Positions 26,292-34,288 of a stretch of 64,000 bases of DNA are shown one piece after another. The stretch's first letter is position 1. Every line of letters begins with the position of its first letter. The DNA is from Bacteroidales bacterium (lineage in GTDB: Bacteria; Bacteroidota; Bacteroidia; Bacteroidales; UBA932). Where the stretch lies: assembly GCA_017447265.1 (NCBI GenBank), contig JAFSOA010000005.1:100798-164797 (forward strand), read 5' to 3'. The notes below the pieces were generated by a model, which saw nothing but the letters and a program-made list of their open reading frames with translations, had not been told where the DNA came from and did not search any database. The position numbers and the translations under genes were made by a program.

Positions 26292-26521
26292 CGCTCGCTT
26301 GCTGCTCTGGTTTCCGTCCCGCTCGCTAAAAAATGCTCGCGGCTCCGGAAAACCACCCGCAGCTTGGCTCGCTATGCGCTGTTTGCTTGCGCCTTAGGCG
26401 CGGGTGGGACATTGCTTCGAGGACCCTAACCACCCGCGGTTGATAGCGGGAGGGGCCCATGCGCAGCATGGGAGGGAGACGCGAAGCGTCGGTCCGAGAA
26501 GCAATTCCCAGAGCGCCAAGC
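26292..26521 (+). repeat. Structured interspersed repeat, copy 1
   Basis: First of three related elements (also near 33.7 and 48.5 kb). It begins directly after the protease stop codon with CGCTCGCTTG. A 5' hairpin pairs GGTTTCCG (26309-26316) with CGGAAAACC (26346-26354). Then CCACCCGC can pair with GCGGGTGG. An outer stem joins GGCGC (26397) and GGGA-ATTGCTTC-ga-GGACC with GGTCC-ga-GAAGCAAT-TCCC and GCGCC (ending 26517). Inside are a possible pseudoknot (26428-26450), hairpin CCCATGC/GCATGGG (26456-26472) and hairpin GACGC/GCGTC (26478-26490). No ORF here is credible. Confidence 0.85.
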
Positions 26522-26570
26522 AAGCAAACATAAAAATATTGAAACATAAGTTTTCGATATTCGTATAAGT

Positions 26571-26605
26571 AAGTGTCGTCCCAATCGGGCGGCACTTGAT
26601 TTTTC
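26571..26605 (+). terminator. Terminator-like hairpin in the rpoD leader
   Basis: AAGTGTCGTCC pairs with GGGCGGCACTT over 11 bp (two G-U pairs in RNA) around a 5-base loop, followed by GATTTTTC. It has the shape of an intrinsic terminator and ends only a few bases before the rpoD ATG at 26609. It could end transcription from degP and the repeat, or attenuate rpoD. Confidence 0.55.
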
Positions 26606-26608
26606 TAT

Positions 26609-27469
26609 ATGCGTCAACTAAAGATTACCAAGTCGATCACCAACCGAGAGAGTGCATCGCTTGACAAATACCTGCAGGAGATCGGTCGCGAAGAATTGAT
26701 CACCGTCGAAGAAGAAGTCGAACTCGCACAACGAATTAAGAAAGGAGACCAGGAAGCCCTGGATAAACTGACACGCGCCAACCTGCGCTTCGTCGTCTCT
26801 GTCGCCAAACAGTATCAGAACCAGGGCCTCAGCCTCCCGGACCTGATCAACGAAGGAAACCTCGGCCTGATCAAGGCAGCAGAAAAATTCGACGAGACCC
26901 GCGGCTTCAAATTCATCTCCTACGCCGTGTGGTGGATCCGCCAGAGCATCCTCCAGGCACTTGCCGAGCAGAGCCGCATCGTGCGCCTGCCGCTCAACCA
27001 GGTCGGATCGCTCAATAAGATCAACAAGGCCCTTTCCCAGTTCGAGCAGCAGTACGAGCGCCAGCCGTCGCCCGACGAACTGGCCGACATGCTCGAGATC
27101 CCGCGCGAGAAAATCGCCGACACCCTCCGCGTATCCGGCCGCCACGTATCCGTCGACGCCCCGTTCGTGGACGGCGAAGACAACAGCCTGCTCGACGTGC
27201 TGGTCAACAACGACTCCCCGAACGCCGACAAAGGCCTCGTCAACGAAAGCCTCAACACCGAGATCGAACGCGCCCTCTCCACGCTGACCGAGCGCGAACG
27301 CGACATCGTGAAATATTTCTTCGGCATCGGCTGCCAGGAAATGACCCTTGAAGAAATCGGCGAAAAATTTGGCCTGACCCGCGAACGCGTGCGCCAGATC
27401 AAAGAAAAAGCCATCCGTCGCCTGCGCCACAGCGCCCGTAGCAAACTGCTCAAGGGATACCTGGGCTAA
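26609..27469 (+). CDS. rpoD: Primary sigma factor, Bacteroidetes type
   Basis: A 286-residue sigma-70 protein lacking region 1.1, the normal form of the Bacteroidetes primary sigma factor. Region 1.2 is [15 protein letters not shown], region 2 contains [18 protein letters not shown] and [16 protein letters not shown], region 3 follows, and region 4.2 is [18 protein letters not shown] with the -33 recognition helix. It directs RNA polymerase to TAnnTTTG promoters, several of which occur in this window. A terminator-like hairpin lies in its leader; it is followed after 12 bp by the symporter gene. Confidence 0.95.
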   Translation: MRQLKITKSITNRESASLDKYLQEIGREELITVEEEVELAQRIKKGDQEALDKLTRANLRFVVSVAKQYQNQGLSLPDLINEGNLGLIKAAEKFDETRGFKFISYAVWWIRQSILQALAEQSRIVRLPLNQVGSLNKINKALSQFEQQYERQPSPDELADMLEIPREKIADTLRVSGRHVSVDAPFVDGEDNSLLDVLVNNDSPNADKGLVNESLNTEIERALSTLTERERDIVKYFFGIGCQEMTLEEIGEKFGLTRERVRQIKEKAIRRLRHSARSKLLKGYLG

Positions 27470-27481
27470 TCGACGGCGGCC

Positions 27482-28876
27482 ATGGGCGCTTTCTGGGATT
27501 CCATCGGACACGGCATCGCCGCCTTCAGCGACTTTATCTGCGGCTATCCGCTCTTCTTCCTGCTGATCGGCGGGGGACTTTTCTTCCTCGTCTATTCGAA
27601 GTTCGCTCCGCTGCGCTACTACGGTCGCGCCATCGGGGCGCTTCGCGTGAAAGACGACAGCGCCGCGGGCCAGATCTCCTCGTTTGAAGCCCTGACCAGC
27701 GCCATCGCGGCAACCGTCGGCATGGGCAACATCGCCGGCGTGGCGGTCGCCCTCTCGATCGGCGGACCCGGCGCCATCTTCTGGATGTGGGTCAGCGCCG
27801 TCGTAGGCATGGCCACCAAGTTCTTCGAAGGCACCATCGCCGTGATGTACAAGGGAAAAGACGACGCCGGCGAGGTCCAGGGCGGCCCGATGTACATGAT
27901 CACGGAGGGCCTGGGCAAGAAATGGAAGCCGCTGGCCGTCTTCTTCTCGATCTTCGGCCTTTTCGGCACCCTTTGCGTGATGCAGTCGAACCAGCTTACG
28001 GAGTCGGTCACGACCCTGTTCTTCACGCCCGAACAGAACACGCCGGTGCTTCGCCTGGTCATCGGCATCATCCTCACCGTCATTGTCTCGTTCGTCGTGA
28101 TCGGGGGCATCAAGCGCATCTCCAAGATCGCCACGAAACTGGTCCCCACGATGGTGGCCCTGTATTTCCTGCTGGTGATCTATATCCTGATCCGCCACAT
28201 CGGCCTGGTGCCGGGCGTGTTCGGGGATATCTTCTCCGGTGCTTTCACCCCGCGAGGCGCGCTGGGCGGCGGCATCGGCTCCATCATCATGATCGCGCTG
28301 ACGGGCGTGCGGCGTGCCGCCCTGGTCAATGAGGCCGGTGTGGGCACCGCATCCATGATGCACGGCGCATCAAAGAACCAGGAGCCTGTGCGCGAAGGCC
28401 TGGTGGCCATGATCGGCCCTTCCATCGATTCGGGCCTGGTCTGCACCATGACCGCGCTGGCCATTCTGGTCGGCGCCGAACTCAACCCTGCGCTGCTGCC
28501 CGAAGCGGAAGGCATGGGCTCGATGGAAGGCCTGAAACTCGCGCTGAACGCTTTCAATGCGGCGCTTCCCGGCGTGGGCGGCTACCTGCTCTTCGTGATT
28601 GTGATCCTCTTCGCCTTCAGCACGATGTTTTCCTATTCGTACTACGGACAAAAATGTACCGGTTTCCTCTTTGGCGCCCGGTACTCCTCATACTACAATT
28701 ATTTCTTCCTGGCGATGCTGGTGGTGGCCGCCGTCATCCCGCTCAAGGTGGCCGTGAGCCTGATCGACGCCGCCTATGCGCTGATGGCTTTCCCCACGAT
28801 GTTCACGCTCTTCTGCCTGGCGCCCAAGGCCCGCAGGGAGATGGACCGCTATTTCGCCAAGCCCAAAAAGCCATAA
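27482..28876 (+). CDS. Alanine/glycine:cation symporter (AGCS family)
   Basis: A 464-residue inner-membrane protein with about eleven membrane segments. The signature SAIAATVGMGNIAGVAVA and GGPGAIFWMWVSAVVGM are diagnostic of the AGCS family, which takes up alanine or glycine with Na+. Further on, EAGVGTASMMHGAS is also conserved. Starts 12 bp after rpoD and ends 12 bp before argS, so all three could share a transcript. Which amino acid is carried cannot be told here. Confidence 0.95.
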   Translation: MGAFWDSIGHGIAAFSDFICGYPLFFLLIGGGLFFLVYSKFAPLRYYGRAIGALRVKDDSAAGQISSFEALTSAIAATVGMGNIAGVAVALSIGGPGAIFWMWVSAVVGMATKFFEGTIAVMYKGKDDAGEVQGGPMYMITEGLGKKWKPLAVFFSIFGLFGTLCVMQSNQLTESVTTLFFTPEQNTPVLRLVIGIILTVIVSFVVIGGIKRISKIATKLVPTMVALYFLLVIYILIRHIGLVPGVFGDIFSGAFTPRGALGGGIGSIIMIALTGVRRAALVNEAGVGTASMMHGASKNQEPVREGLVAMIGPSIDSGLVCTMTALAILVGAELNPALLPEAEGMGSMEGLKLALNAFNAALPGVGGYLLFVIVILFAFSTMFSYSYYGQKCTGFLFGARYSSYYNYFFLAMLVVAAVIPLKVAVSLIDAAYALMAFPTMFTLFCLAPKARREMDRYFAKPKKP

Positions 28877-28888
28877 ACTGATCCGACT

Positions 28889-30670
28889 ATGATGAATCCG
28901 CTCGATTATATCTCCGCTGCCGCCCGTAAGGCCGTGGTGGCCCTCTACGGCGTGAAACCCGCCGACAACCTGATCCAGGTCCAGCCCACCCGCAAAGAGT
29001 TCGAGGGCGATGTGACCCTCGTCGTTTTCCCGCTGCTGAAGACCAGCCATAAGGCTCCCGAAGCCACCGGGCAGGAGATCGGCGCCTGGCTTTGTGACAA
29101 CGATCCACAGCTGTGCGGATTCAACGTGGTGAAGGGCTTCCTCAATCTCAAGCTCGCCGGCAGTTTCTGGACCGGCGTGCTGGCCGGGATTGCCGCCCGG
29201 ACCGATTTCGGGCAGCTGCCCGCCTCCGGCCAGACCGTGATGGTGGAATTTTCCAGCCCGAACACCAACAAGCCGCTGCACCTGGGCCACATCCGCAACA
29301 ACCTGCTGGGCTGGTCGGTGAGCCAGCTGCTGGCTGCTTGCGGACATAAGGTGCTGAAGGTCAATCTTGTGAACGACCGTGGCATCCACATCTGCAAATC
29401 GATGCTCGCCTGGCTGAAATGCGGCGGCGGCGAGACCCCGGAAAGCTCCGGCAAGAAGGGCGACCACCTGGTGGGCGACTACTACGTGAAGTTCAACGAC
29501 CTGCTGAAAGCCCAGGTGGCGGAGCTGGTCGCGGGCGGCATGCCGCAGGAAGAGGCCGAGAAGAACGCGCCGCTGCTGCAGGAAGCCCAGACCATGCTGG
29601 TCAAATGGGAGCAGGGCGATCCGGAAGTCCGGGCACTCTGGGAGAAGATGAACGGCTGGGTCTATGCCGGTTTCGACGAGACGTACCGCCGGCTCGGCAT
29701 CTCTTTCGACCGCATCTACTATGAGTCCCAGACCTACAAGGACGGCAAGGCGCTCGTGGAAGAGGGGCTCGCGAAGGGCGTGCTGTACCGCCGGGACGAC
29801 GGCTCCGTGTGGTGCGACCTCACGGCTGACGGGCTCGACGAGAAGCTCCTGCTGCGCCGTGACGGCACTTCGGTCTACATGACCCAGGACCTCGGCACGG
29901 CGAAGCAGCGCCACGACGAATACAACTTCGACGAGATGATCTATGTGGTGGGCAACGAGCAGAACTACCACTTCCAGGTGCTGAAGCTCGTGCTGGGCAA
30001 GCTGGGCTTCGACTGGGCGGAGACCATCTATCACATGTCCTACGGCATGGTGGAGCTTCCCGAGGGCAAGATGAAATCGCGCGAGGGCACGGTGGTCGAC
30101 GCCGACGACCTGCTCGACCGCATGTATGCCACGGCGAAGGAGACTTCGCTGGAGCTGGGCAAGCTCGAGGGCATGTCGGAGCAGGAGCAGGACGAGCTTT
30201 TCCGGATGCTGTCGCTGGGCGCGCTCAAGTATTTCATCCTGAAGGTCGATCCGCGCAAGACCATGCTCTTCGATCCGAAGGAATCCATCGATTTCAACGG
30301 CAACACGGGTCCTTTCATCCAATACACCCATGCACGCATCTGCTCGATCCTGCGCAAGGCCGCCGAGGCAGGCTTCGTGCCGGCCGTCACGGGGGCGACA
30401 CTGCTGCCGAAGGAAGAGGCCATCGTACAGATTCTCAGCGGCTATCCCGACAAGATCCGCGAAGCGGGCCTGGCGCATTCGCCGGCGCTGGTCGCGAACT
30501 TTGCCTACGACCTGGCGAAGGAGTTCAACCAGTACTACCACGATACGCAGATCCTGCGCGAGCCTGACGCCGCCGTCCGTGACCAGCGTCTCGCCCTTCT
30601 GGAGGTCATCGCCCGTACCCTCCGCCACGCCATGAACATCCTCGGCATCTCGCTTCCGGAGCGGATGTAG
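28889..30670 (+). CDS. argS: Arginyl-tRNA synthetase
   Basis: A 593-residue class Ia synthetase charging tRNA-Arg. It has the N-terminal Arg-specific additional domain, the HIGH motif as NTNKPLHLGHIRNN, and the KMSKS-equivalent GKMKSREGTVV. The C-terminal anticodon-binding domain includes FIQYTHARICSILRKA and ends in RHAMNILGISLPERM, the usual C-terminus. The start has two consecutive ATGs. It is followed by the first REP-like palindrome, four bases after the stop. Confidence 0.95.
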   Translation: MMNPLDYISAAARKAVVALYGVKPADNLIQVQPTRKEFEGDVTLVVFPLLKTSHKAPEATGQEIGAWLCDNDPQLCGFNVVKGFLNLKLAGSFWTGVLAGIAARTDFGQLPASGQTVMVEFSSPNTNKPLHLGHIRNNLLGWSVSQLLAACGHKVLKVNLVNDRGIHICKSMLAWLKCGGGETPESSGKKGDHLVGDYYVKFNDLLKAQVAELVAGGMPQEEAEKNAPLLQEAQTMLVKWEQGDPEVRALWEKMNGWVYAGFDETYRRLGISFDRIYYESQTYKDGKALVEEGLAKGVLYRRDDGSVWCDLTADGLDEKLLLRRDGTSVYMTQDLGTAKQRHDEYNFDEMIYVVGNEQNYHFQVLKLVLGKLGFDWAETIYHMSYGMVELPEGKMKSREGTVVDADDLLDRMYATAKETSLELGKLEGMSEQEQDELFRMLSLGALKYFILKVDPRKTMLFDPKESIDFNGNTGPFIQYTHARICSILRKAAEAGFVPAVTGATLLPKEEAIVQILSGYPDKIREAGLAHSPALVANFAYDLAKEFNQYYHDTQILREPDAAVRDQRLALLEVIARTLRHAMNILGISLPERM

Positions 30671-30674
30671 GCTC

Positions 30675-30781
30675 CGTGGCAGTATCCCCGCTGATTATCA
30701 GTGCTTTAACCGAATCCGCTTGCGTATTTTGACGCAAGCGGATTTTGGAATGTGCTGATTTTCAGCAGGGTTTCTGCCACG
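30675..30781. repeat. REP-like palindrome A (RAYT-associated)
   Basis: A 107-bp imperfect palindrome with termini CGTGGCAG and CTGCCACG, an inner CTGATTATCAG / CTGATTTTCAG pair, and a central hairpin GAATCCGCTTGCGT / ACGCAAGCGGATT. It lies between argS and the 3' end of the RAYT transposase gene, 5 bp from the latter's stop. Two other copies are in the window. It may act as terminator between the convergent genes. Confidence 0.85.
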
Positions 30782-30786
30782 CGCTA

Positions 30787-31713
30787 TTATTGAGTGAAGG
30801 GGAGATGCAGGAATTTTGCGATTTCATGAGGGCTGGCACCGGTCTCTGCAGACAGAATCCAGGCGAGCTGTAACTTCTCCTGTTCTGGGAGTGCGAGAAC
30901 TTTCGTTATATCGGAGTATCCTTTGATTGTACGGAGCGTCGCGGACAAGCGATGGTAGATGGCGTCTGAACCGGGAACGATGATTTCTTTGACTTGATAC
31001 TCGCTGCCCGTGTTGGAGTGGATGGCGAGCAACATCATTTGAAAGTTATCGTAATAGGATGATAACTTTGAATAATCGATGCAGTTGTATTGCGTTATGA
31101 TGAAATCGGTTAATTGTCGGATTTCTTTGATACTCATTTGATGGGTAACCCTTTCGATGAATTCATAGGTCAGCGGGATAGTTGAGGCGCGTAACGCCTT
31201 CACCTCATTTACCGCTCTGCGGAGTTGTCTTGAGGCCGTGTTTAGCTTCAATGGCTCCGAATAGGGGTGTGAATCGTGCGCATAAGCGAGAAAGCACCAC
31301 TGGAACTCTTCGGGGTATGCACATATTTTCTTTTCTACGGGATTATTGTACAGGTAGGAGATGGCGGTCCTGACTTTCTTGTCACCTACTTTGGCCGCAC
31401 TGCCAAATCGATGTTGGAAAAACTGGCCTTTTCGCTGATAATGAACATTCCTCCGATGGGAAAATCGACAGGTATAATCTCTGACAAAGGCAGATAACGT
31501 ATCCTTTGATGGCGCAACGACCAGCACATGGATGTGATCATACATCAAGCATAAGCCGAGCACTTGGATGCCATGTTGGCGAGCCAGGGTGCAGAACAAA
31601 GAGAAAAAGACCAGAAAATCTCTCCCGGAATAAAAAATCAAATACCCGTTGACAGTCCGTTGATAGATGTGATGGAGTTCACCCACCTTGAAAACCCGAT
31701 ATCTCCCCTTCAT
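30787..31713 (-). CDS. REP-associated tyrosine transposase (RAYT)
   Basis: A 308-residue Y1 transposase of the IS200/IS605-related superfamily. The HUH motif is MYDHIHVLV, and the catalytic tyrosine is expected in ISYLYNNPVEKK, the RAYT form of the Y-x-x-NPV motif. Beyond the about 150-residue catalytic domain is a helical C-terminal extension with GASPHEIAKFLHLP, which looks like a helix-turn-helix. I chose the ATG at 31713, where the family N-terminus begins; an ATG at 31788 would lie in the flanking palindrome. Flanked on both sides by REP-like palindromes, the classic REPtron arrangement. Confidence 0.85.
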   Translation of the reverse strand: MKGRYRVFKVGELHHIYQRTVNGYLIFYSGRDFLVFFSLFCTLARQHGIQVLGLCLMYDHIHVLVVAPSKDTLSAFVRDYTCRFSHRRNVHYQRKGQFFQHRFGSAAKVGDKKVRTAISYLYNNPVEKKICAYPEEFQWCFLAYAHDSHPYSEPLKLNTASRQLRRAVNEVKALRASTIPLTYEFIERVTHQMSIKEIRQLTDFIITQYNCIDYSKLSSYYDNFQMMLLAIHSNTGSEYQVKEIIVPGSDAIYHRLSATLRTIKGYSDITKVLALPEQEKLQLAWILSAETGASPHEIAKFLHLPFTQ

Positions 31714-31780
31714 GGCGTTCCCACATTTGGTTTGTACAAAGATACAAAGGAAGAATCGAGTTTTGCAAATCTTTTTATTC

Positions 31781-31888
31781 CGTGGCACTACCCCCGTTGA
31801 TTATCAGGAAGATACTCAATTTCGCTTGCGTTAAAAAGCGCAAGCGGATTGTGTTAAATCATTGAAAATCAGATATACTTGTGCCACG
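31781..31888. repeat. REP-like palindrome B (RAYT-associated)
   Basis: A 108-bp copy in the same orientation as copy A: termini CGTGGCAC and GTGCCACG, inner TTGATTATCAG, central TTCGCTTGCG paired with CGCAAGCGG. It lies upstream of the RAYT start (31713) and before the ygiQ stop at 31936. Confidence 0.85.
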
Positions 31889-31935
31889 GGGAGGACTGCT
31901 GACCTGAACGAATTAGACATGCAGTCGGTCCAAAA

Positions 31936-33456
31936 TCACCGTTTTTTGAAGAAAAACGACTTCTGACGCTGTTTTTTGGCGATGTCGCGCTCCACGAAGA
32001 TATGTTTGCCGGTACGGGGGTCACGGCCGGTTGCGAACATCTCGGTCGAGACGGTCATGGGCGTGGGCGTGAAATCCTGGACCTGCTCGGTGCGCACGCC
32101 ATGCAGGGCGGAATTCTTCGAGAGGGCCTCCATGTCCTGCATGGTGCAGCCCGGATGGGCGGAGATGAAATATGGGATGATCTCGTATTTCAGGCCCTTT
32201 TCGCGGATGAGCCGCCGGAACTCCTTTTCGAGGCGGACGAAGAGCTTGAAAGAGGGCTTGCCCATGGCGTCGAGGACTTTGTCCTCCGTATGCTCAGGAG
32301 CCACTTTCAGCCGGCCGCTGGTGTGCTTCGTCACCAGCTCTTCGAAGTAGCGGCGGCAGGTCGCGTCGAGGAAGCCGTTCTCGTCGAGGAAGAGGTCGTA
32401 GCGGATGCCGCTTCCGATGAACACGTGCTTGACGCCGGGCACGCGGAGCACCTTTTCGTAGAGCTGCAGCAGGGGCGTGTGGTCGTAATTGAGGTTCTTG
32501 CAGCGGTTCGGATAGAGGCACGAAGGCCGCTGGCATTTCGCGCAGAGCTCCTGGTTCCGGCCGCCCATGCGGTACATGTTGGCGGTCGGAGCGCCCAGGT
32601 CCGAGATGGTGCCCTTCCACTCGGGATGGCGCGTGAGCGCTTCGACCTCCCGCAGGATCGAGGCTTCGCTGCGCGACTGGATGAGCTTGCCCTGATGGGC
32701 CGTGATCGCGCAGAAGTTACAGCCGCCGAAGCAGCCCCGGTGCGTGGTGATCGAAAACTTGATCATGTCGTAGGCAGGGATGCGCTTGCCTCTGTAGCGG
32801 GGGTGCGGCAGCCGGGTGAACGGAAGGTCGTAGATCCAGTCCATCTCTTCGGTGGTCAGCACGGGGCCGAAAAGGATGCGGGGCAACTGCGCGAAGGTGC
32901 CGTTCTCGCAGGCCTCCGCCACCTGGATCATGGGCATCTCGCCCATGCCGGCGACCAGCAAATCTGCGCCGCTCTCTTCGAGGATCGGCGGCTTTATGCA
33001 GTTGTCCCAATAGTCGTAGTGCCGTTCGCGCCGCAGCGAAGCTTCAACGCCGCCGATAACCACGGGGACATCGGGCCATAGCTGCTTCAGTATCTTCGTA
33101 TAGACGATGGTCGCCCGGTCCGGGCGGGCACCGGCGCGGCCTTCGGGCGTATAGGCGTCGTCGCTGCGCAGGCGCTTGGCGGCCGTATAATGGTTGACCA
33201 AGGAGTCCATGGCGCCGGCACCCACGCCGAAGAACAGGCGCGGTCTTCCGAGCTTGCGGAAGTCGCGCAGGTCGTCGCGCCAGTTGGGCTGCGGCACGAC
33301 GGCCACCTTATACCCTTTGTCCTCGAGTACGCGCGCGATGACGGCCACGCCGAACGAAGGATGGTCGACATAGGCGTCGCCCATGAAAAGGATCACGTCG
33401 GCCTGCTCCCAGCCCAGCGCGTCCATCTCCTTCTTCGATGTTGGCAGGAAGTTCAT
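31936..33456 (-). CDS. YgiQ-family radical SAM protein
   Basis: A 506-residue radical SAM protein. The N-terminal B12-binding-like region (DVILFMGDAYVDHPSFG) is followed by the cluster motif GCFGGCNFCAI (C-x3-C-x2-C) and a second cysteine-rich patch, LCAKCQRPSCLYPNRC. The end, HIFVERDIAKKQRQK, is typical. Many YgiQ proteins run beyond 600 residues; this one lacks the disordered C-terminal tail. The substrate of the family is unknown. The ATG is only a few bases downstream of a good -7 element. Confidence 0.9.
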   Translation of the reverse strand: MNFLPTSKKEMDALGWEQADVILFMGDAYVDHPSFGVAVIARVLEDKGYKVAVVPQPNWRDDLRDFRKLGRPRLFFGVGAGAMDSLVNHYTAAKRLRSDDAYTPEGRAGARPDRATIVYTKILKQLWPDVPVVIGGVEASLRRERHYDYWDNCIKPPILEESGADLLVAGMGEMPMIQVAEACENGTFAQLPRILFGPVLTTEEMDWIYDLPFTRLPHPRYRGKRIPAYDMIKFSITTHRGCFGGCNFCAITAHQGKLIQSRSEASILREVEALTRHPEWKGTISDLGAPTANMYRMGGRNQELCAKCQRPSCLYPNRCKNLNYDHTPLLQLYEKVLRVPGVKHVFIGSGIRYDLFLDENGFLDATCRRYFEELVTKHTSGRLKVAPEHTEDKVLDAMGKPSFKLFVRLEKEFRRLIREKGLKYEIIPYFISAHPGCTMQDMEALSKNSALHGVRTEQVQDFTPTPMTVSTEMFATGRDPRTGKHIFVERDIAKKQRQKSFFFKKR

Positions 33457-33460
33457 GGGA

Positions 33461-33488
33461 CAAAGGTACTAAAAGAAATCCGTTTCAA
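33461..33488 (-). promoter_or_regulatory. Promoter of the ygiQ-like gene
   Basis: On the minus strand TTG (33488-33486), 17 bp, then TACCTTTG (33468-33461), an exact TAnnTTTG match. The last G is only five bases from the ATG at 33456, so the transcript would have almost no leader. Confidence 0.55.
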
Positions 33489-33504
33489 GCATGCTCATTT
33501 CTTT

Positions 33505-33610
33505 GTGGCACATCCTATACTGATAATCAGTAATTTACATGAATCCGATTGCGTCGAAATGCGCAAGCGGATTGTGGTAATTAGTTGATAATCAGTGCGG
33601 GTCGTGCCAC
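33505..33610. repeat. REP-like palindrome C (solo copy)
   Basis: A 106-bp copy with GTGGCAC and GTGCCAC ends, ACTGATAATCAGT and TGATAATCAG, and a central GAATCCGATTGCG / CGCAAGCGGATT hairpin with one mismatch. It has no transposase of its own and sits directly against copy 2 of the structured repeat, between divergent genes. Confidence 0.85.
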
Positions 33611-33620
33611 GAAACTGCGG

Positions 33621-33832
33621 ACGGTTTTCGTCCCGCTCGCGAAAAAATGCTTGCGGCTCCGAAAAACCACCCGCCGCTACGCTCGCTTGTGCGCTCAGGC
33701 GCGGGTGGGACATTGCTTCGAGGACCCTAACCACCCGCGGTTGATAGCGGGAGGGGCCCATGTGTCAGCATGGGAGGGAGACGCGAAGCGTCGGTCCGAG
33801 AAGCAATTCCCAGAGCGCCCAAGCACAAGCCA
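33621..33832 (+). repeat. Structured interspersed repeat, copy 2
   Basis: Closely matches copy 1. The 5' hairpin is GGTTTTCG (33623-33630) with CGAAAAACC (33660-33668), so a C-G pair of copy 1 is T-A here. The outer stem runs from GGCGC (33698) to GCGCC (33819). The middle hairpin loop is one base longer (CCCATG-TGTCA-GCATGGG). It ends GCCCAAGCACAAGCC like copy 3. It lacks the CGCTCGCTTG start because REP-like palindrome C abuts it. Confidence 0.85.
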
Positions 33833-33879
33833 GCAGAGCCGCGGAGCGAGTGCCAGGCGCACGGCTGCGATGATTTTTT

Positions 33880-33911
33880 TTTGCGCAGAATAAAAAAAAC
33901 ATCTATACTTG
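33880..33911 (+). promoter_or_regulatory. Promoter of the small acidic protein gene
   Basis: TTTG (33880-33883), 20 bp, then TATACTTG (33904-33911), one mismatch from TAnnTTTG. Transcription would start near 33916, about 19 bases before the ATG at 33935, so the structured repeat copy 2 is outside the predicted transcript. Confidence 0.6.
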
Positions 33912-33934
33912 CAGCACCAAACATAAATCGAACT

Positions 33935-34288
33935 ATGGCAGGACAGAATATCCCTAAGAAACGGGCTGTAATCAGCTACGAAAACATGTCGGAAGCGTTG
34001 ATGGATGCTTTCAAGGAGAAGTATCCGCACGGCTATGCCGATTATATGGGAGATATTTTCAAAGTGGACAAGCCTGACGGCACTTCTTTCTATGCCGTCA
34101 CCCTGGAGATTCCGGACGCACTCTACCTGGTCAAGATCAAGGTGAGGGTGGACGACTACGAAGATGCAGAGGAAGTTTTCAAGAATGAGGATGGAGACGA
34201 TGGAGAGGAGGGCGAAGGCGGAAGCTTCCCGGCATCGGACGATGATATCGCCGCGGCCGAAGCTGCCCAGGAGGAAGGTGAAGACTGA
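33935..34288 (+). CDS. Small acidic conserved hypothetical protein
   Basis: A 117-residue protein. The first 80 residues look folded (VISYENMSEALMDAFKEKYP, then a predicted beta-rich segment TSFYAVTLEIPDALYLVKIK). The last 35 are a low-complexity acidic tail rich in Asp, Glu and Gly. I chose the ATG at 33935, which follows a promoter; the longer frame would run through the structured repeat. I do not recognise a function. It overlaps the ClC gene by about 11 bp and may be co-regulated with it. Confidence 0.75.
   Translation: MAGQNIPKKRAVISYENMSEALMDAFKEKYPHGYADYMGDIFKVDKPDGTSFYAVTLEIPDALYLVKIKVRVDDYEDAEEVFKNEDGDDGEEGEGGSFPASDDDIAAAEAAQEEGED

Noticed and set aside
26397-26517. tRNA-like cloverleaf in the structured repeat
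   Set aside because: The stem enclosing several hairpins recalls a cloverleaf, but arm lengths, the missing T-loop and CCA end, and the length of about 121 bases do not fit a tRNA.
26326-26595. Small frames in the structured repeats encoding similar peptides (also near 33.7 and 48.4 kb)
   Set aside because: The likeness comes from repeat DNA conservation; the changes between copies keep base pairing, not the reading frame.
26618-28363. 581-codon antisense frame across rpoD and the symporter
   Set aside because: His/Asp/Glu/Arg-rich shadow translation; it spans two certain genes and has no family likeness.
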